The notes: generated by a model from the sequence alone, not told the origin. A DNA stretch of 64,000 nucleotides from Phytomonospora sp040655735 (GCF_040655735.1 NZ_JBFAKK010000008.1:186001-250000); one strand, 5' to 3'; positions 33,631 to 42,501 are shown, numbered from the stretch's first letter. Numbers and translations: made by a program.

Positions 33631-34297
33631 CCCAAGCACCCAACCCCAAGCCTTCAGCGGGTGAAGCGCCAGTGGGGCTCAAAAGCCCAAGGGCGAGGCA
33701 CCCCAACGTTTCCGGAGTGAGGCCCGGGGTCTGGGGCAGCGCCCCAGGAACTTACGCCAGGCAAGCGACGCGGCCACCTGCGATGGAAGCAAGCAGCGGC
33801 GGGCAGAAGAGCGCTGCCCAGCCACAACGCGCGGGGTGGAAACGGGGTGGAGGTGCCGGGCGGTGGAAGGCGAGGTGGGGGTGGAGCGCGGCGGTGGGAG
33901 GCGAGGTGGGGGTGCCGGTGAGGCGGAGGCGCCGGGCGTGGGAAGCGAGGTGGGGCGGAGGTGAGGCGGAGGCGCCAGAGCGGAAGCGAGGCGGCCAGCG
34001 TTGCAGGCATGAGCGGCGGGCGGCGAGAACGGGTGAGGTGGAAGGGAGCGGCGGGAGAGGCGCCCAGCGCGGCGGGACACGAAGCCCCGCGAGCCACGAA
34101 GCCCCGGTGACACGTGAGGCGACAGAGCGATGGGCACCGAGGCGGTGCGACCACCAGCGCGCGGCGCGACCACCAGCGCACGACGACGCCGCCGCCAGCG
34201 AGCACGTGCCGCGCCGCGCCCTCCCGCGCCGCGCCGTGCCGAAACAAGACCAACGCCCCCACCGCCCCCACCGTGCCCGGCGAACCTCCGGGCCGCT

Positions 34298-35194
34298 TCA
34301 CCGCGCCAACCGCTCCGCGCTCGCCAGGTACCCCGCGCCCTCATCCCCGAGACCGAGGTCGGTGAGGTGCAGCCCGGTGGAGACCCGCTCCAGGTACCCC
34401 CACTCCCAGATCGCGTCGTGGTCGACGTCCGACCCCGCCGACAGCCGCGCACACCAGTCGCGGGCCAAAGCGCCCGCGTCGCCGCCGAGAAGCCGTTCGG
34501 GCCAGTCGCGCAGGATCACCCCGAGGTCGTAGGCGGGGTCGCAGCGGATGCCGACGGGGTCCACGAACGCGAAGCCATCACCACGCCGCAGGGCGTTCCC
34601 CGGGTGCGGGTCCCCGTGCACGACGACTTCGGCGCCGGCACCGGCGCCGGCGCCGGCGGACCGGCGGCGCGCGTATTCCAGCGCCAGCTCCACGACGTGG
34701 CGGGGGCAGGGCTCACGAAGCTTCCCGTAGAGGTCCTCGACCAGCGTCGCGAGGAGCGCCGCCGTGTCCTGCACACGTCCGACGGCCGTCGGCAGCGTCC
34801 ACGCCTCCCGGAGGGTCGCGCACAGGGCCGTGATGGCTTCCTCCGGCGGCATGCCGAGGGCGACCATGGACGGACCCAGCTCGGGCTGGAGCATCGCCAG
34901 GCGAGCCGGGTCGGCCTCCAGCAGCCGAACGTAGCCGCGCCCGCCCGCCGCGGTCAGGACGGCGATCTCGTTGGCGGCCTCTTCGTCGGGCACCGCGATC
35001 TTCAGGACCGCCGGAGAGCCGTCGCGCAACCGCACTCGCGCGACCAGCGCGGCGGTTCCGCCGGCCAGCGGCTCGGGGTCCGCGAAGCCCCAGTCGCGGC
35101 CGAGTTCTTCGACGAGCGAGGGGAGCTCCGCCAGCCATCGGCGGCCCTTCTCGCCGAGGGTGTTGGCCCTGGTCCGTACGACGGGTGCGATCAC
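34298..35194 (-). CDS. APH(6)/hydroxyurea-type antibiotic kinase
   Basis: 298 residues. Lys65 in AVLKIA is the ATP-binding lysine, VVHGDPHPGN (His193, Asp195, Asn200) is the catalytic loop, and FVDPVG with Asp212 the metal site. The ordering and the DPVGIRCDPAYDLG extension match the aminoglycoside/hydroxyurea phosphotransferase family that includes streptomycin 6-kinases. A low-complexity Gly-Ala run (AGAGAGAG) just before the loop is encoded by a gccggc repeat and may vary in length. TAGAAT six bases before the GTG start gives a leaderless promoter. Drug specificity cannot be read off; self-protection or a housekeeping kinase are both possible. Confidence 0.88.
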   Translation of the reverse strand: MIAPVVRTRANTLGEKGRRWLAELPSLVEELGRDWGFADPEPLAGGTAALVARVRLRDGSPAVLKIAVPDEEAANEIAVLTAAGGRGYVRLLEADPARLAMLQPELGPSMVALGMPPEEAITALCATLREAWTLPTAVGRVQDTAALLATLVEDLYGKLREPCPRHVVELALEYARRRSAGAGAGAGAEVVVHGDPHPGNALRRGDGFAFVDPVGIRCDPAYDLGVILRDWPERLLGGDAGALARDWCARLSAGSDVDHDAIWEWGYLERVSTGLHLTDLGLGDEGAGYLASAERLAR

Positions 35195-35292
35195 CGGCGG
35201 ATTCTATGGCCCCGCCACCCGCGTGCTGCCAAGCCATCACGGCGAAACGGACCGGGCGCCGACGCCCGGTCCGTCCACAAAGCCCTTCGGCG

Positions 35293-37377
35293 CTACTTCA
35301 CCTTCGCCGTGTCCAGGATCCACGCCAGCGCGAAGGCCGCCTCTTTCCACGCGTCGTAGCGCCCCGACCGACCGCCGTGGCCGGCCTCCATCTCGGTCTT
35401 CAGCAGGAACGGCCCGCCCGAGGCGACCTCGCGCAGCCGCGCGATCCACTTGGCCGGCTCGTGGAACAGCACCCGTGTGTCGTGCAGCGACGTCACCGCG
35501 AGGATCGCCGGATACTCCGTCGCCGCCACGTTCTCGTAGGGCGTGTACGACTTCATGTACTCGTACACATCGGCGTCTTCGAGGGGGTTGCCCCACTCTT
35601 CCCACTCGATGACCGTCAGCGGCAGCGAGGGGTCGAGGATGGTGTTGAGCGCGTCCACGAACGGGACATCGGCGACCACGCCCGCGAAACGCTGCGGCGC
35701 GAGGTTCGCCACGGCGCCCATGAGCAGGCCGCCGGCGCTGCCGCCGCGGGCGATGAGCCGGTCGGGCGCCGACCAGCCGGACTTCACCAGGTGCTCGGCG
35801 CAGGCCACGAAGTCGGTGAAGGTGTTGCGCTTGTGCAGCATCTTCCCGTTGTCGTACCAGGCGCGGCCCATCTCGCCGCCGCCGCGCACGTGGGCGATCG
35901 CGAACACCATCCCGCGGTCCACAAGGGACAGCCGGGGAATCGCGAAGTACGGGTCGATCGAGGTCTCGTAGGAGCCGTACCCGTAGATCAGCGCCGGCGC
36001 GGAGCCGTCGGGTGTGACGCCCTTGCGGTACATCAGCGAGATCGGCACGCGGGTGCCGTCCTCGGCGACGGCCCACTCGCGGCGCTGCTCGTAGTCCTCG
36101 GGCCGGTAGCCGCCCAGTACCTGCTTCTGCTTGCGCAGCAGCAGTTCACGGCTCGCCAGGTCGTAGTCGTACACCGAGTCCGGCGTGACCATCGACGCGT
36201 AGGACAACCGCACCTGGCCGCTGACGTAGTCGGGATTGGCCGAGGGGTGCACGGTGAAGATCGGCTCCGGGAACGACAACTCCACCGGCTCGCCGTAGCC
36301 CTCGCCCTCGACGAAGTCCAGAATGGACACACCGGTCAGCCCGTCGCGGCGGTACGACACCACCAGGTGCGTGGAGAAGGCGTCCAGGTCGAGGATGCGG
36401 GTGTCGGCCCGGTGCGCCAGGATCGTGTGGAAGCTCGACGTGTCGTCCAGCGGCGTCCAGCCCAGCTCGAAGTTCTCGGCGCCGTCGTTGTGCAGCACCA
36501 GGAAGCGGTCGCCCTGGTGGTCGACGGTCGCCTCGACACCGTGCGTGCGGCCCGCGCCGAACAGCGCGAACTCGCCGGTCGGGTCGTCGGCGGCCAGGTA
36601 GCGGATCTCGCTGGTGATCTTGCTGTGCGACTCCAGGAAGAGGTACCTCTCGCTGCGCGACAGGTCGACGCCGACCCAGAAGCGCTCGTCGGCCTCCTCG
36701 TAGACCAGCGTGTCCTCGCCCGAGGCGCCCAGGTCGTGGCGGTGCACCTGGAACGGGCGCCACGACTCGTCGACGCGGGTGTAGAACAGCGCCTCACCGC
36801 CGTGGGACCAGGCGCCGCCGTAGAAGACGCCCTCGATGACATCGGCCAGCGCCTCGCCGGTCCGCAGGTCCTTGAACCGCAAGGTGAAGCGCTCGTCGCC
36901 GGTGGTGTCGGTGCTGTAGGCCAGCAGGTTCCCGTCGGGCGTGATCGTGAAGGCGCCCAGCGCGAAGAACTCGTGGCCATCGGCCAGCTCGTTCTCGTCG
37001 AGGAGGACCGTCTCACCCGGGAGCGGCCCCCCCTCGCCGAGGTCCGGCGGGGTGTCGCCGGTGGCGGCGATGCGGCAGTGGATGCCGTACTGCTTGCCCT
37101 CTTCGGTGCGGGTGTAGTACCACCAGTCGCCCTTGCGGCTGGGGACGGTCAGGTCGGTCTCCTTGGTGCGCGCCTTGATCTCACCGAAGATCTTCTCGCG
37201 GAGGCCGTCGAGGTGCTCGGTGTGCGCCTCGGTGTAGGTGTTGTTGTCCTTGAGGAAGGCCAGGACCTCGGGGTTCTCGCCGTCGCGCAGCCACGCGTAC
37301 GGATCGTCGACGGTGTCGCCGTGATGTGTGCGGGGTGCGGGCTGCTTGGCGGCGGAGGGCGCCTGGACGTCGCTCAT
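35293..37377 (-). CDS. ptrB: Oligopeptidase B (S9A prolyl oligopeptidase family)
   Basis: 694 residues, the normal length. N-terminal HGDTVDDPYAWLRD and a seven-bladed propeller precede the catalytic domain. The triad is visible: Ser in GGSAGG near residue 545, Asp in TSLHDTRV, His in AGHGGRSGR. ALIYGYGSYETSIDPYF and FAIAHVRGGGEMGRAWY are hallmark segments of oligopeptidase B. It is a cytoplasmic enzyme cutting short peptides after basic residues. No ribosome site precedes the ATG, but TAGGCT lies 8 bases upstream (leaderless), separate from the small gene ending at 37409. Confidence 0.93.
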   Translation of the reverse strand: MSDVQAPSAAKQPAPRTHHGDTVDDPYAWLRDGENPEVLAFLKDNNTYTEAHTEHLDGLREKIFGEIKARTKETDLTVPSRKGDWWYYTRTEEGKQYGIHCRIAATGDTPPDLGEGGPLPGETVLLDENELADGHEFFALGAFTITPDGNLLAYSTDTTGDERFTLRFKDLRTGEALADVIEGVFYGGAWSHGGEALFYTRVDESWRPFQVHRHDLGASGEDTLVYEEADERFWVGVDLSRSERYLFLESHSKITSEIRYLAADDPTGEFALFGAGRTHGVEATVDHQGDRFLVLHNDGAENFELGWTPLDDTSSFHTILAHRADTRILDLDAFSTHLVVSYRRDGLTGVSILDFVEGEGYGEPVELSFPEPIFTVHPSANPDYVSGQVRLSYASMVTPDSVYDYDLASRELLLRKQKQVLGGYRPEDYEQRREWAVAEDGTRVPISLMYRKGVTPDGSAPALIYGYGSYETSIDPYFAIPRLSLVDRGMVFAIAHVRGGGEMGRAWYDNGKMLHKRNTFTDFVACAEHLVKSGWSAPDRLIARGGSAGGLLMGAVANLAPQRFAGVVADVPFVDALNTILDPSLPLTVIEWEEWGNPLEDADVYEYMKSYTPYENVAATEYPAILAVTSLHDTRVLFHEPAKWIARLREVASGGPFLLKTEMEAGHGGRSGRYDAWKEAAFALAWILDTAKVK

Positions 37378-37408
37378 AAGGGGGGAGCCTACCGCCTGGC
37401 GGGCTAGG

Positions 37409-37579
37409 TCACGTCGGGTCCTGAGGGCGTCGCCGACGGCGACCCCACCACCAGAACGCCGTCCCGATGACCAGTACGAGCACGACGAACGCGAGGAAGA
37501 AGGCCCAGCCCGCCCCCGGGCCGTCCGCGGCGAGGACGGGAGCGGGCGCGGTGAAGTGGGGCGCGGAGATGTGAGGCAC
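37409..37579 (-). CDS. Small single-helix membrane protein
   Basis: 56 residues from a GTG at 37579 with aggagg seven bases upstream, which decides the start over an upstream in-frame ATG. One membrane helix (WAFFLAFVVLVLVIGTAFWWW) is followed by a strongly basic GRRRRRPQ tail, so the C-terminus faces the cytoplasm. It precedes oligopeptidase B by 31 bases. Function unknown. Confidence 0.65.
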   Translation of the reverse strand: MPHISAPHFTAPAPVLAADGPGAGWAFFLAFVVLVLVIGTAFWWWGRRRRRPQDPT

Positions 37580-37655
37580 GGGAATCCTCCTATCGGGATA
37601 GGTCCATAGTGCCACAAATCAGGCTCACGACGCCGATCCGGCCCCCGGGCACGAC

Positions 37656-37689
37656 GAAGCCCGGCTCGGTGTTCACCGGGCCGGGCTTC
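37656..37689 (-). terminator. Rho-independent-type hairpin after aldolase gene
   Basis: 16-bp stem gaagcccggctcggtg/caccgggccgggcttc with one G-U pair and a 2-base loop, starting 22 bases beyond the aldolase stop at 37711. Confidence 0.85.
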
Positions 37690-37710
37690 GTGTCAGTGCT
37701 TCGCGGGAGA

Positions 37711-38736
37711 CTACTTCCGCAGGGTCGTGCCGACCGAGCGAAGGTCCTCGCAGGCCTGCACGACGCGCTTGGCCATGCCGTTCTCGGCGGCCTTGCCCCA
37801 GGCGCGCGGGTCGTAGGCCTTCTTGTTGCCGACCTCGCCGTCGACCTTGAGCACACCCTCGTAGTTGGTGAACATGTGCGACACGACCGGGCGCGTGAAC
37901 GCGTACTGCGTGTCGGTGTCGACGTTCATCTTCACGACGCCGTAGTCGAGGGCCTCGCGGATCTCCTCCAGCAGCGAACCGGAGCCGCCGTGGAAGACCA
38001 GGTCGAAGGGCTTCTCGCGACCGGTCTTGGCGCCGACGGCGTCCTGGATCTCCTTGAGGATCGACGGACGCAGCTTCACGTTGCCCGGCTTGTAGACGCC
38101 GTGCACGTTGCCGAAGGTCAGGGCCGTCATGTAGCGGCCCTTCTCGCCGACGCCCAGGGCGGCGGCGGTGGCCAGGCCGTCCTCGACGGTGCTGTACAGC
38201 TTGTCGTCGATCGCGCCGACCACGCCGTCCTCTTCGCCGCCGACGACGCCGACCTCGATCTCGAGGATGATGTGCGCGGCGGCGGCACGGGCGAGGAGGT
38301 CCTCGGCGATCTGGAGGTTCTCGTCGAGCGGCACGGCCGAGCCGTCCCACATGTGCGACTGGAACAGCGGCGCCTGGCCGTTGCCGACGCGCTCGGCGGA
38401 GATGTCGAGCAGCGGACGGACGAACCCGTCGAGCTTGTTCTTCGGACAGTGGTCGGTGTGCAGCGCGATGTTGACCGGGTACTTCTTGGCCACCTCGTGG
38501 GCGTAGGCGGCGAAGGCGACCGAACCGGTGATCATGTCCTTCACGGTCGGACCGGAGAAGTACTCCGCGCCACCGGTCGACACCTGGATGATGCCGTCGC
38601 TCTCGGCCTCCGCGAAGCCCTGGAGGGCGGCGTTGAGGGTCTGCGAGGAGGACACGTTGATGGCGGGGTAGGCGAACGCGCCGGCCTTGGCGCGGTCCAG
38701 CATCTCGCCGTAGACCTCGGGTGTGGCGATGGGCAT
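37711..38736 (-). CDS. fbaA: Class II fructose-bisphosphate aldolase
   Basis: 341 residues. Zinc site: HTDHC with Asp95 and His96, a Glu in ILEIEVGVVGGEEDG, His in FGNVHGVYKPG and in VFHGGSGS, which also forms the phosphate loop. NVDTDTQYAFTRP supplies the conserved sugar-phosphate contacts. Length and motifs fit the FbaA (class IIA) enzymes of actinomycetes, which cleave fructose 1,6-bisphosphate in glycolysis and run in reverse in gluconeogenesis. Ribosome site gggag. DUF3151, commonly next to fba in actinomycetes, is here 6.5 kb away at 45252. Confidence 0.97.
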   Translation of the reverse strand: MPIATPEVYGEMLDRAKAGAFAYPAINVSSSQTLNAALQGFAEAESDGIIQVSTGGAEYFSGPTVKDMITGSVAFAAYAHEVAKKYPVNIALHTDHCPKNKLDGFVRPLLDISAERVGNGQAPLFQSHMWDGSAVPLDENLQIAEDLLARAAAAHIILEIEVGVVGGEEDGVVGAIDDKLYSTVEDGLATAAALGVGEKGRYMTALTFGNVHGVYKPGNVKLRPSILKEIQDAVGAKTGREKPFDLVFHGGSGSLLEEIREALDYGVVKMNVDTDTQYAFTRPVVSHMFTNYEGVLKVDGEVGNKKAYDPRAWGKAAENGMAKRVVQACEDLRSVGTTLRK

Positions 38737-38854
38737 TTAAGCTCCCAAAAGGTTTCAGTTGCGGATCGTGCCGGACGGCGCTGTCCCTGCCGACGATGAG
38801 TCGTACTCGGCCGTACCGGTCACACGCCCCGGCGCGCGGCTTTACGGTGATCCT

Positions 38855-39037
38855 ATGACGGGCCGAGACTGGCAAGACCCAGAGGCACCTGAGGCCGACG
38901 CTACTGAGCAGTCACTTCCGGCCGATCCGGCCGACGGCGACGAGGTGGTGGTCGAGAGCCTCCCCGAGGAGGCCGACGAGGGTGACGCCCTCGAACAGGC
39001 GCAGGCGGTTCCCCCCGAGGACGAGCGGCGCGAGTAG
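38855..39037 (+). CDS. Small acidic protein, hypothetical
   Basis: 60 residues, nearly half Glu/Asp, no hydrophobic segment, probably disordered. TACGGT six bases before the ATG suggests a leaderless start, which is why I prefer it to the in-frame ATG at 38759. Divergent from fbaA. The DnaA-box cluster begins 15 bases after its stop. Confidence 0.5.
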   Translation: MTGRDWQDPEAPEADATEQSLPADPADGDEVVVESLPEEADEGDALEQAQAVPPEDERRE

Positions 39038-39051
39038 CGCCGTCCCCAGCT

Positions 39052-39168
39052 TCGTCCACAAGTTATCCACAGAATCCACAGCTTTACCCACAGGGTTATC
39101 CACAGGTTTTCCACCGGCACAGCAGGTTGTCCACAACCGTGAGCCAAGTGCCGTCTCCCTGTGGATAA
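39052..39168. other. DnaA-box cluster
   Basis: Within 117 bases are three perfect TTATCCACA boxes (39063-39071 and 39096-39104 on plus, 39160-39168 on minus), one TTGTCCACA (39127-39135), one TTACCCACA (39084-39092), and weaker tcgtccaca, gaatccaca and ttttccacc sites. A further perfect box in the same gene is at 39467-39475 (minus). No dnaA, dnaN or AT-rich unwinding element is present, so it does not look like the replication origin; a DnaA-binding/titration or reactivation site is more plausible. Confidence 0.7.
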
Positions 39169-40070
39169 GCCCCGCTTCGCGGTGCCTCGGCGTACTCGGC
39201 CAGACCCAGCACGTCACCGCTGACGGCGTCGACCAGCAGGTGCGCGAAACCGCCCTTGTCGTAGTCCCGCAGGGCCACCAGCAGGGTCTCGGCGTCCACG
39301 AAGCCGCCGCTGTAGTCGACGGACCAGTGGACGCCGTCGAGTCCGGCGCGCACGACGAGCCACTCGCCGGGGAAGACGAGTTTCTGCGCGCCCTCGGCGA
39401 ACCTGTGGACGGAGGCGTCCTCCAGGTAGTGCGCGACGGTGTAGAACTCCCCCGTCTCGGGTGAGATGTGGATAAGTACACGGCCGTCGCCGTCCTGCCG
39501 GTGGACCAGCCGCCCGCCGTCGAGCCGGCCCCAGAAAAGCGGCGCCGCGTCCTGCCCCTCGCCGACGGACAGGGCGACGTGCTCGCCGTCGGGATGCAGG
39601 TGGTGCTCCGACCCGGCGGCGGCACAGCCGAGCGTCGCCTCGGCGAGCAGCGCGCCGGTACGGGCGTCGAGGACGACCCACAGGTCGCCGCCGTAGGGCT
39701 CGGCGTCGGGGCCGAGGACGGTCGCCCACACGTGGCGGCCGTCGGCGGTGACGACCGCCGAACCGCTGCCGTCGGAGGAGTTCCAGTCGGTGTGCGGGAA
39801 GGTCCACAGGACCTCCCCGCTTTCGGCGACCGCGGTGAGCGCGTCGCGTCCGGGGATCACCGCGAGACCCGTGCCAGGGGTGACGCTCAAGGCGGCGCGC
39901 TCCCAGACGGGGCCGGGGAGCTGGTAGGTCGCCGCCGGGGTGAGGTCGGCGGCGAGCGCCCGTAGCTGCGAGCCGACGCTCATGGCGGGGCCGTCGTGGT
40001 AGCGGGCCCCTTCGGGAAGGGGGACCGAGGCGACGAGCTCGGCGATGACGCGGGGCGGCAGCACGGACAT
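39096..40070 (-). CDS. WD40/PQQ-like beta-propeller protein
   Basis: 324 residues, soluble, with repeated WTFPHTDW, HVWATVLGPDAE, WVVLDARTGALLAEATLGC type strands that suggest a seven-bladed propeller; no signal peptide, so cytoplasmic. Start ATG is six bases after TAGGGT (leaderless). The last ~25 codons (GDGTWLTVVDNLLCRWKTCG) run through the DnaA-box cluster, so the C-terminal sequence is constrained by or derived from those boxes. Partner and function unknown. Confidence 0.75.
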   Translation of the reverse strand: MSVLPPRVIAELVASVPLPEGARYHDGPAMSVGSQLRALAADLTPAATYQLPGPVWERAALSVTPGTGLAVIPGRDALTAVAESGEVLWTFPHTDWNSSDGSGSAVVTADGRHVWATVLGPDAEPYGGDLWVVLDARTGALLAEATLGCAAAGSEHHLHPDGEHVALSVGEGQDAAPLFWGRLDGGRLVHRQDGDGRVLIHISPETGEFYTVAHYLEDASVHRFAEGAQKLVFPGEWLVVRAGLDGVHWSVDYSGGFVDAETLLVALRDYDKGGFAHLLVDAVSGDVLGLAEYAEAPRSGAYPQGDGTWLTVVDNLLCRWKTCG

Positions 40071-40079
40071 GGCTTGACC

Positions 40080-40886
40080 CTAGGTGTTGACGGCGACGGC
40101 GTCGGGACGTCGGGTCGCTCCCACGACGCCGCCGGTGACGCGCTTGGCGATGAGCGCGACGAGCTTGCGCGGGCGGCGAGGCATGAGGTGGGCCAGGGCG
40201 AAGTTGCTGCGGCCGGGCACGACGTAGCCGCGGTTGCGCGCGAGGGCTTTCAGGGCGGCGTCCACGACGACCTCGGGGGTGATGAACTTGCCGCCGACGG
40301 CCGCCTCGCGGGTGCCGATGACGTCGAAGAAGGACGTCTCGACCGGTCCCGGGCACAGGGCGAGGACGTTGACGCCCCGGCCGCGGTACTCAGCCCACAG
40401 CGCGAGGCTGAAGTTGAGCACGAAGGTCTTGGCCGAGGAGTAGACGCTGAAGTGCGGCGAGATCTGGAAGCCGGCGGTCGAGGCCACGTTGATCACGCCG
40501 CCGCTGCCGCGGGCGAGCATGCCCGGCACGAGCGCGTGGGTGAGGCCGACGAGCGCGGCGACGTTGACCATGATCTGGCGCCGGTCCTGTTCGGCGTCGA
40601 TGTCCTCGAAGCGTCCGCAGGTGCCGAAGCCGGCGTTGTTGATCAGCAGGTCGACGGGTTTCCCGCCCAGGGCGGCGAGCACGCGTTCGGGCGCGTCGGG
40701 TTCGGCGAGGTCTTGGCCGATGACGTCGACGGCGATGCCGTGGGCGCGACGGAGGCGGTCGGCGTGCTCCTCCATCACCGCGGTCGAGCGGGCGACGAGG
40801 ACGAGGTCGTGGCCGTCGGCGGCGAGGCGGTCGGCGAAGGCGGCGCCGATGCCCGAGGAGGCTCCGGTGATCAGGGCGGTGGTCAT
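40080..40886 (-). CDS. Short-chain dehydrogenase/reductase
   Basis: 268 residues. Cofactor loop TGASSGIG (7-14), LLINNAGFG, and catalytic Ser-Tyr-Lys in VASTAGF...YSSAK. The Arg in VARSTAV after strand 2 favours NADP(H). C-terminal GRSNFALAHLMPRRP is typical of DltE/YqjQ-like oxidoreductases. Ribosome site gaaggag. Divergent from a TetR regulator 129 bases away. Confidence 0.92.
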   Translation of the reverse strand: MTTALITGASSGIGAAFADRLAADGHDLVLVARSTAVMEEHADRLRRAHGIAVDVIGQDLAEPDAPERVLAALGGKPVDLLINNAGFGTCGRFEDIDAEQDRRQIMVNVAALVGLTHALVPGMLARGSGGVINVASTAGFQISPHFSVYSSAKTFVLNFSLALWAEYRGRGVNVLALCPGPVETSFFDVIGTREAAVGGKFITPEVVVDAALKALARNRGYVVPGRSNFALAHLMPRRPRKLVALIAKRVTGGVVGATRRPDAVAVNT

Positions 40887-40920
40887 TTTCGTTCTCCTTC
40901 GATCAGGGGCTGCGACATCA

Positions 40921-41000
40921 ATGTAGCAAGAAATCCTCCAAGTGCAACACCGCTGTAGCGGATAACTCTCTAAAGACTCCTCAGGTGTAGCCTTTACTGG
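40921..41000. promoter_or_regulatory. SDR/TetR divergent promoter with TGTAGC repeats
   Basis: The hexamer TGTAGC occurs at 40922, 40955 and 40986, and ccgct-gt-agcgg (40950-40961) is a short palindrome around the middle copy. The region is AT-richer than its flanks. The spaced copies could be TetR half-sites. Confidence 0.35.
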
Positions 41001-41015
41001 TCGAAGGGAGACACC

Positions 41016-41582
41016 ATGGCGGCCAAACCGCTCCGCGCCGACGCCGAACGCAGCGTCCGCGCGATCCTCGACGCGGCACAGCGGGTGCTCAGCGCCAACC
41101 CGGCCGCGTCCATGGAGCAGATCGCCGAGGCCGCCGGCGTCGCGCGCACCACCGTCCACCGGCGCTTCGCCAACCGCGAGGCGCTGCTGCGGGCCATGGG
41201 CCTGTGGGCGTGGCAGCGTGTCAAAGAGGCCATCGAGGCGGCCCGGCCCATGACCGCGCCCCCCATGGTGGCGATGCACCAGGCGACCGCCAACGTCCTG
41301 GCCGTGAAGGACTCCTGGACCTTCGCCCTCGACAACGCCGATGCCGCCGACCCGGAGACCGCCGCGGTCCGCGAGGAGGTCGCCGCCCTGCGCGACAACG
41401 CCTTCGCGGCCGCCCGCGACGTCGGGATCTTCGCCCCCGACGTCGACCTGGCGTGGCTGGCGCGCGTCTACGTCGCCCTCATCAGCGAGAGCGTCCACGG
41501 GCAAGAAGAAGCGGGTGACCCCGACGTGCTGGCCACCCGCGTCATCGACACGCTCTTGCACGGATTCGGTCCGCGCTCGTAG
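41016..41582 (+). CDS. TetR/AcrR-family regulator
   Basis: 188 residues. HTH: LSANPAASMEQIAEAAGVARTTVHRRFANREALLRAM. The rest is an all-helical ligand domain ending IDTLLHGFG. Good gaagggag ribosome site. Divergent from the SDR gene, presumably its repressor. Confidence 0.92.
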   Translation: MAAKPLRADAERSVRAILDAAQRVLSANPAASMEQIAEAAGVARTTVHRRFANREALLRAMGLWAWQRVKEAIEAARPMTAPPMVAMHQATANVLAVKDSWTFALDNADAADPETAAVREEVAALRDNAFAAARDVGIFAPDVDLAWLARVYVALISESVHGQEEAGDPDVLATRVIDTLLHGFGPRS

Positions 41583-41586
41583 TTCC

Positions 41587-42501
41587 CTAGTTCTGGTCGC
41601 GCCCGCTCTGCTCGGCGAGGAAGCGCTCGAACTCCGAGCCGAGCTCGTCGGCGGTCGGCATGTGCTCCGAGGTCTCCGCCAGAAGACTGCGGCGGTTTCC
41701 CGCCTCGGTGAACACGTCGTACTGGCGCTCCAGGGCGGCCACGACGTCGGCGACCTCGTTCGAGCCCTCCACCTGGCGGGCGATCTCGGCCTCGGCGCTC
41801 TCGGCGGCGTCGAGCAGCGGACCACCGGGAAGCTCCAGGCCCGTGGCCTCGGTGACCGCGTCGAGCAGCCGCACCGAGGACGACGGGTAGGTCGCCTGCG
41901 CGAGGTAGTGCGGGACGTGGACGGCGTAACCCATGGCGTCGTGCCCGGCCTGGCCGAGACGCAGCTCCAGCAGCGCCGAGATGTTGCCCGGCACCTGGAG
42001 GGTGTTCAGCCACGGCTGGTGGTCCTCGCCCAGCAGCGCCTCACGGGTCGCGTGGGCCGTCACGCCCAGCGGCCGCGTGTGCGGGACGCCCATGGGGATG
42101 CCGTGGAAGCCGACGGTCAGACGCACGCCCCAGCGCTCGATCAGGCCCTGGACGGCGCGGGTGAACAGCTCCCACTCCCGGTCCGGTTCGGGGCCGGTGA
42201 GCAGCAGGAACGGCACGCCCGTCGCGTCGTGCAGGAGATGCACGGCCAGCTCGGGGGACTCGATGTCCTCCCAGTGGTCCGAGGCGAAGGTCATGGGGGG
42301 ACGTTGCGAGCGGTAGTCGACGAGGCGGTCGGCGTCGAAGCGCGCGATCACCCGGGGCTCGAACTCCTCCAGGAGGTGCTCGGTGAGGGCGCGCCCGGCC
42401 GAACCTGCGTCCATGAAGCCGTCGAACTGGTGCAGCATGACGGCGCCGGACAGCTCGGGGATGTCGGGGTCGAGCTCGTAGAGGTCACGTGGATCGCGCA
42501 C
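41587..42501 (-). CDS. PAC2-family protein
   Basis: 304 residues. PAC2 pattern: LSGAVMLHQFDGFMDAGSAGRALTEHLLEEF, then PFLLLTGPEPDREWELF, VGFHGIPMGVPHTRP, and a C-terminal region with GHDAMGYAVHVPHYLAQATYPSSSVRLL. Archaeal/eukaryal relatives are proteasome assembly chaperones; actinobacterial ones are common and uncharacterised, possibly tied to the mycobacterial-type proteasome, though no proteasome gene is here. GTG start with ggaagg. The upstream DUF4291 frame overlaps its first 154 bases. Confidence 0.9.
   Translation of the reverse strand: MRDPRDLYELDPDIPELSGAVMLHQFDGFMDAGSAGRALTEHLLEEFEPRVIARFDADRLVDYRSQRPPMTFASDHWEDIESPELAVHLLHDATGVPFLLLTGPEPDREWELFTRAVQGLIERWGVRLTVGFHGIPMGVPHTRPLGVTAHATREALLGEDHQPWLNTLQVPGNISALLELRLGQAGHDAMGYAVHVPHYLAQATYPSSSVRLLDAVTEATGLELPGGPLLDAAESAEAEIARQVEGSNEVADVVAALERQYDVFTEAGNRRSLLAETSEHMPTADELGSEFERFLAEQSGRDQN

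Larger units (their letters stand above)
33294..34297. other. 1 kb gene-free, G-rich, repeat-containing stretch
   Basis: Several frames are open but none shows normal actinomycete codon bias or protein-like sequence, so I call no gene. Contents in order: a four-tract G-quadruplex motif (33328-33346), nested inverted repeats (33507-33630), a ctggggc/gccccag hairpin (33731-33747), then from about 33830 to 34080 a strongly purine-biased plus strand made of imperfect repeats of gcgaggtggggg-like units. Confidence 0.6.

Noticed and set aside
33672..34532. Protein of about 286 residues in the uncoded stretch
   Set aside because: Composition is repetitive Gly/Arg/Trp with no motif, and the end overlaps the APH gene on the other strand.
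39052..39168. Replication origin oriC
   Set aside because: No dnaA, dnaN or AT-rich unwinding element is adjacent; the cluster lies between an acidic micro-protein and a propeller gene.
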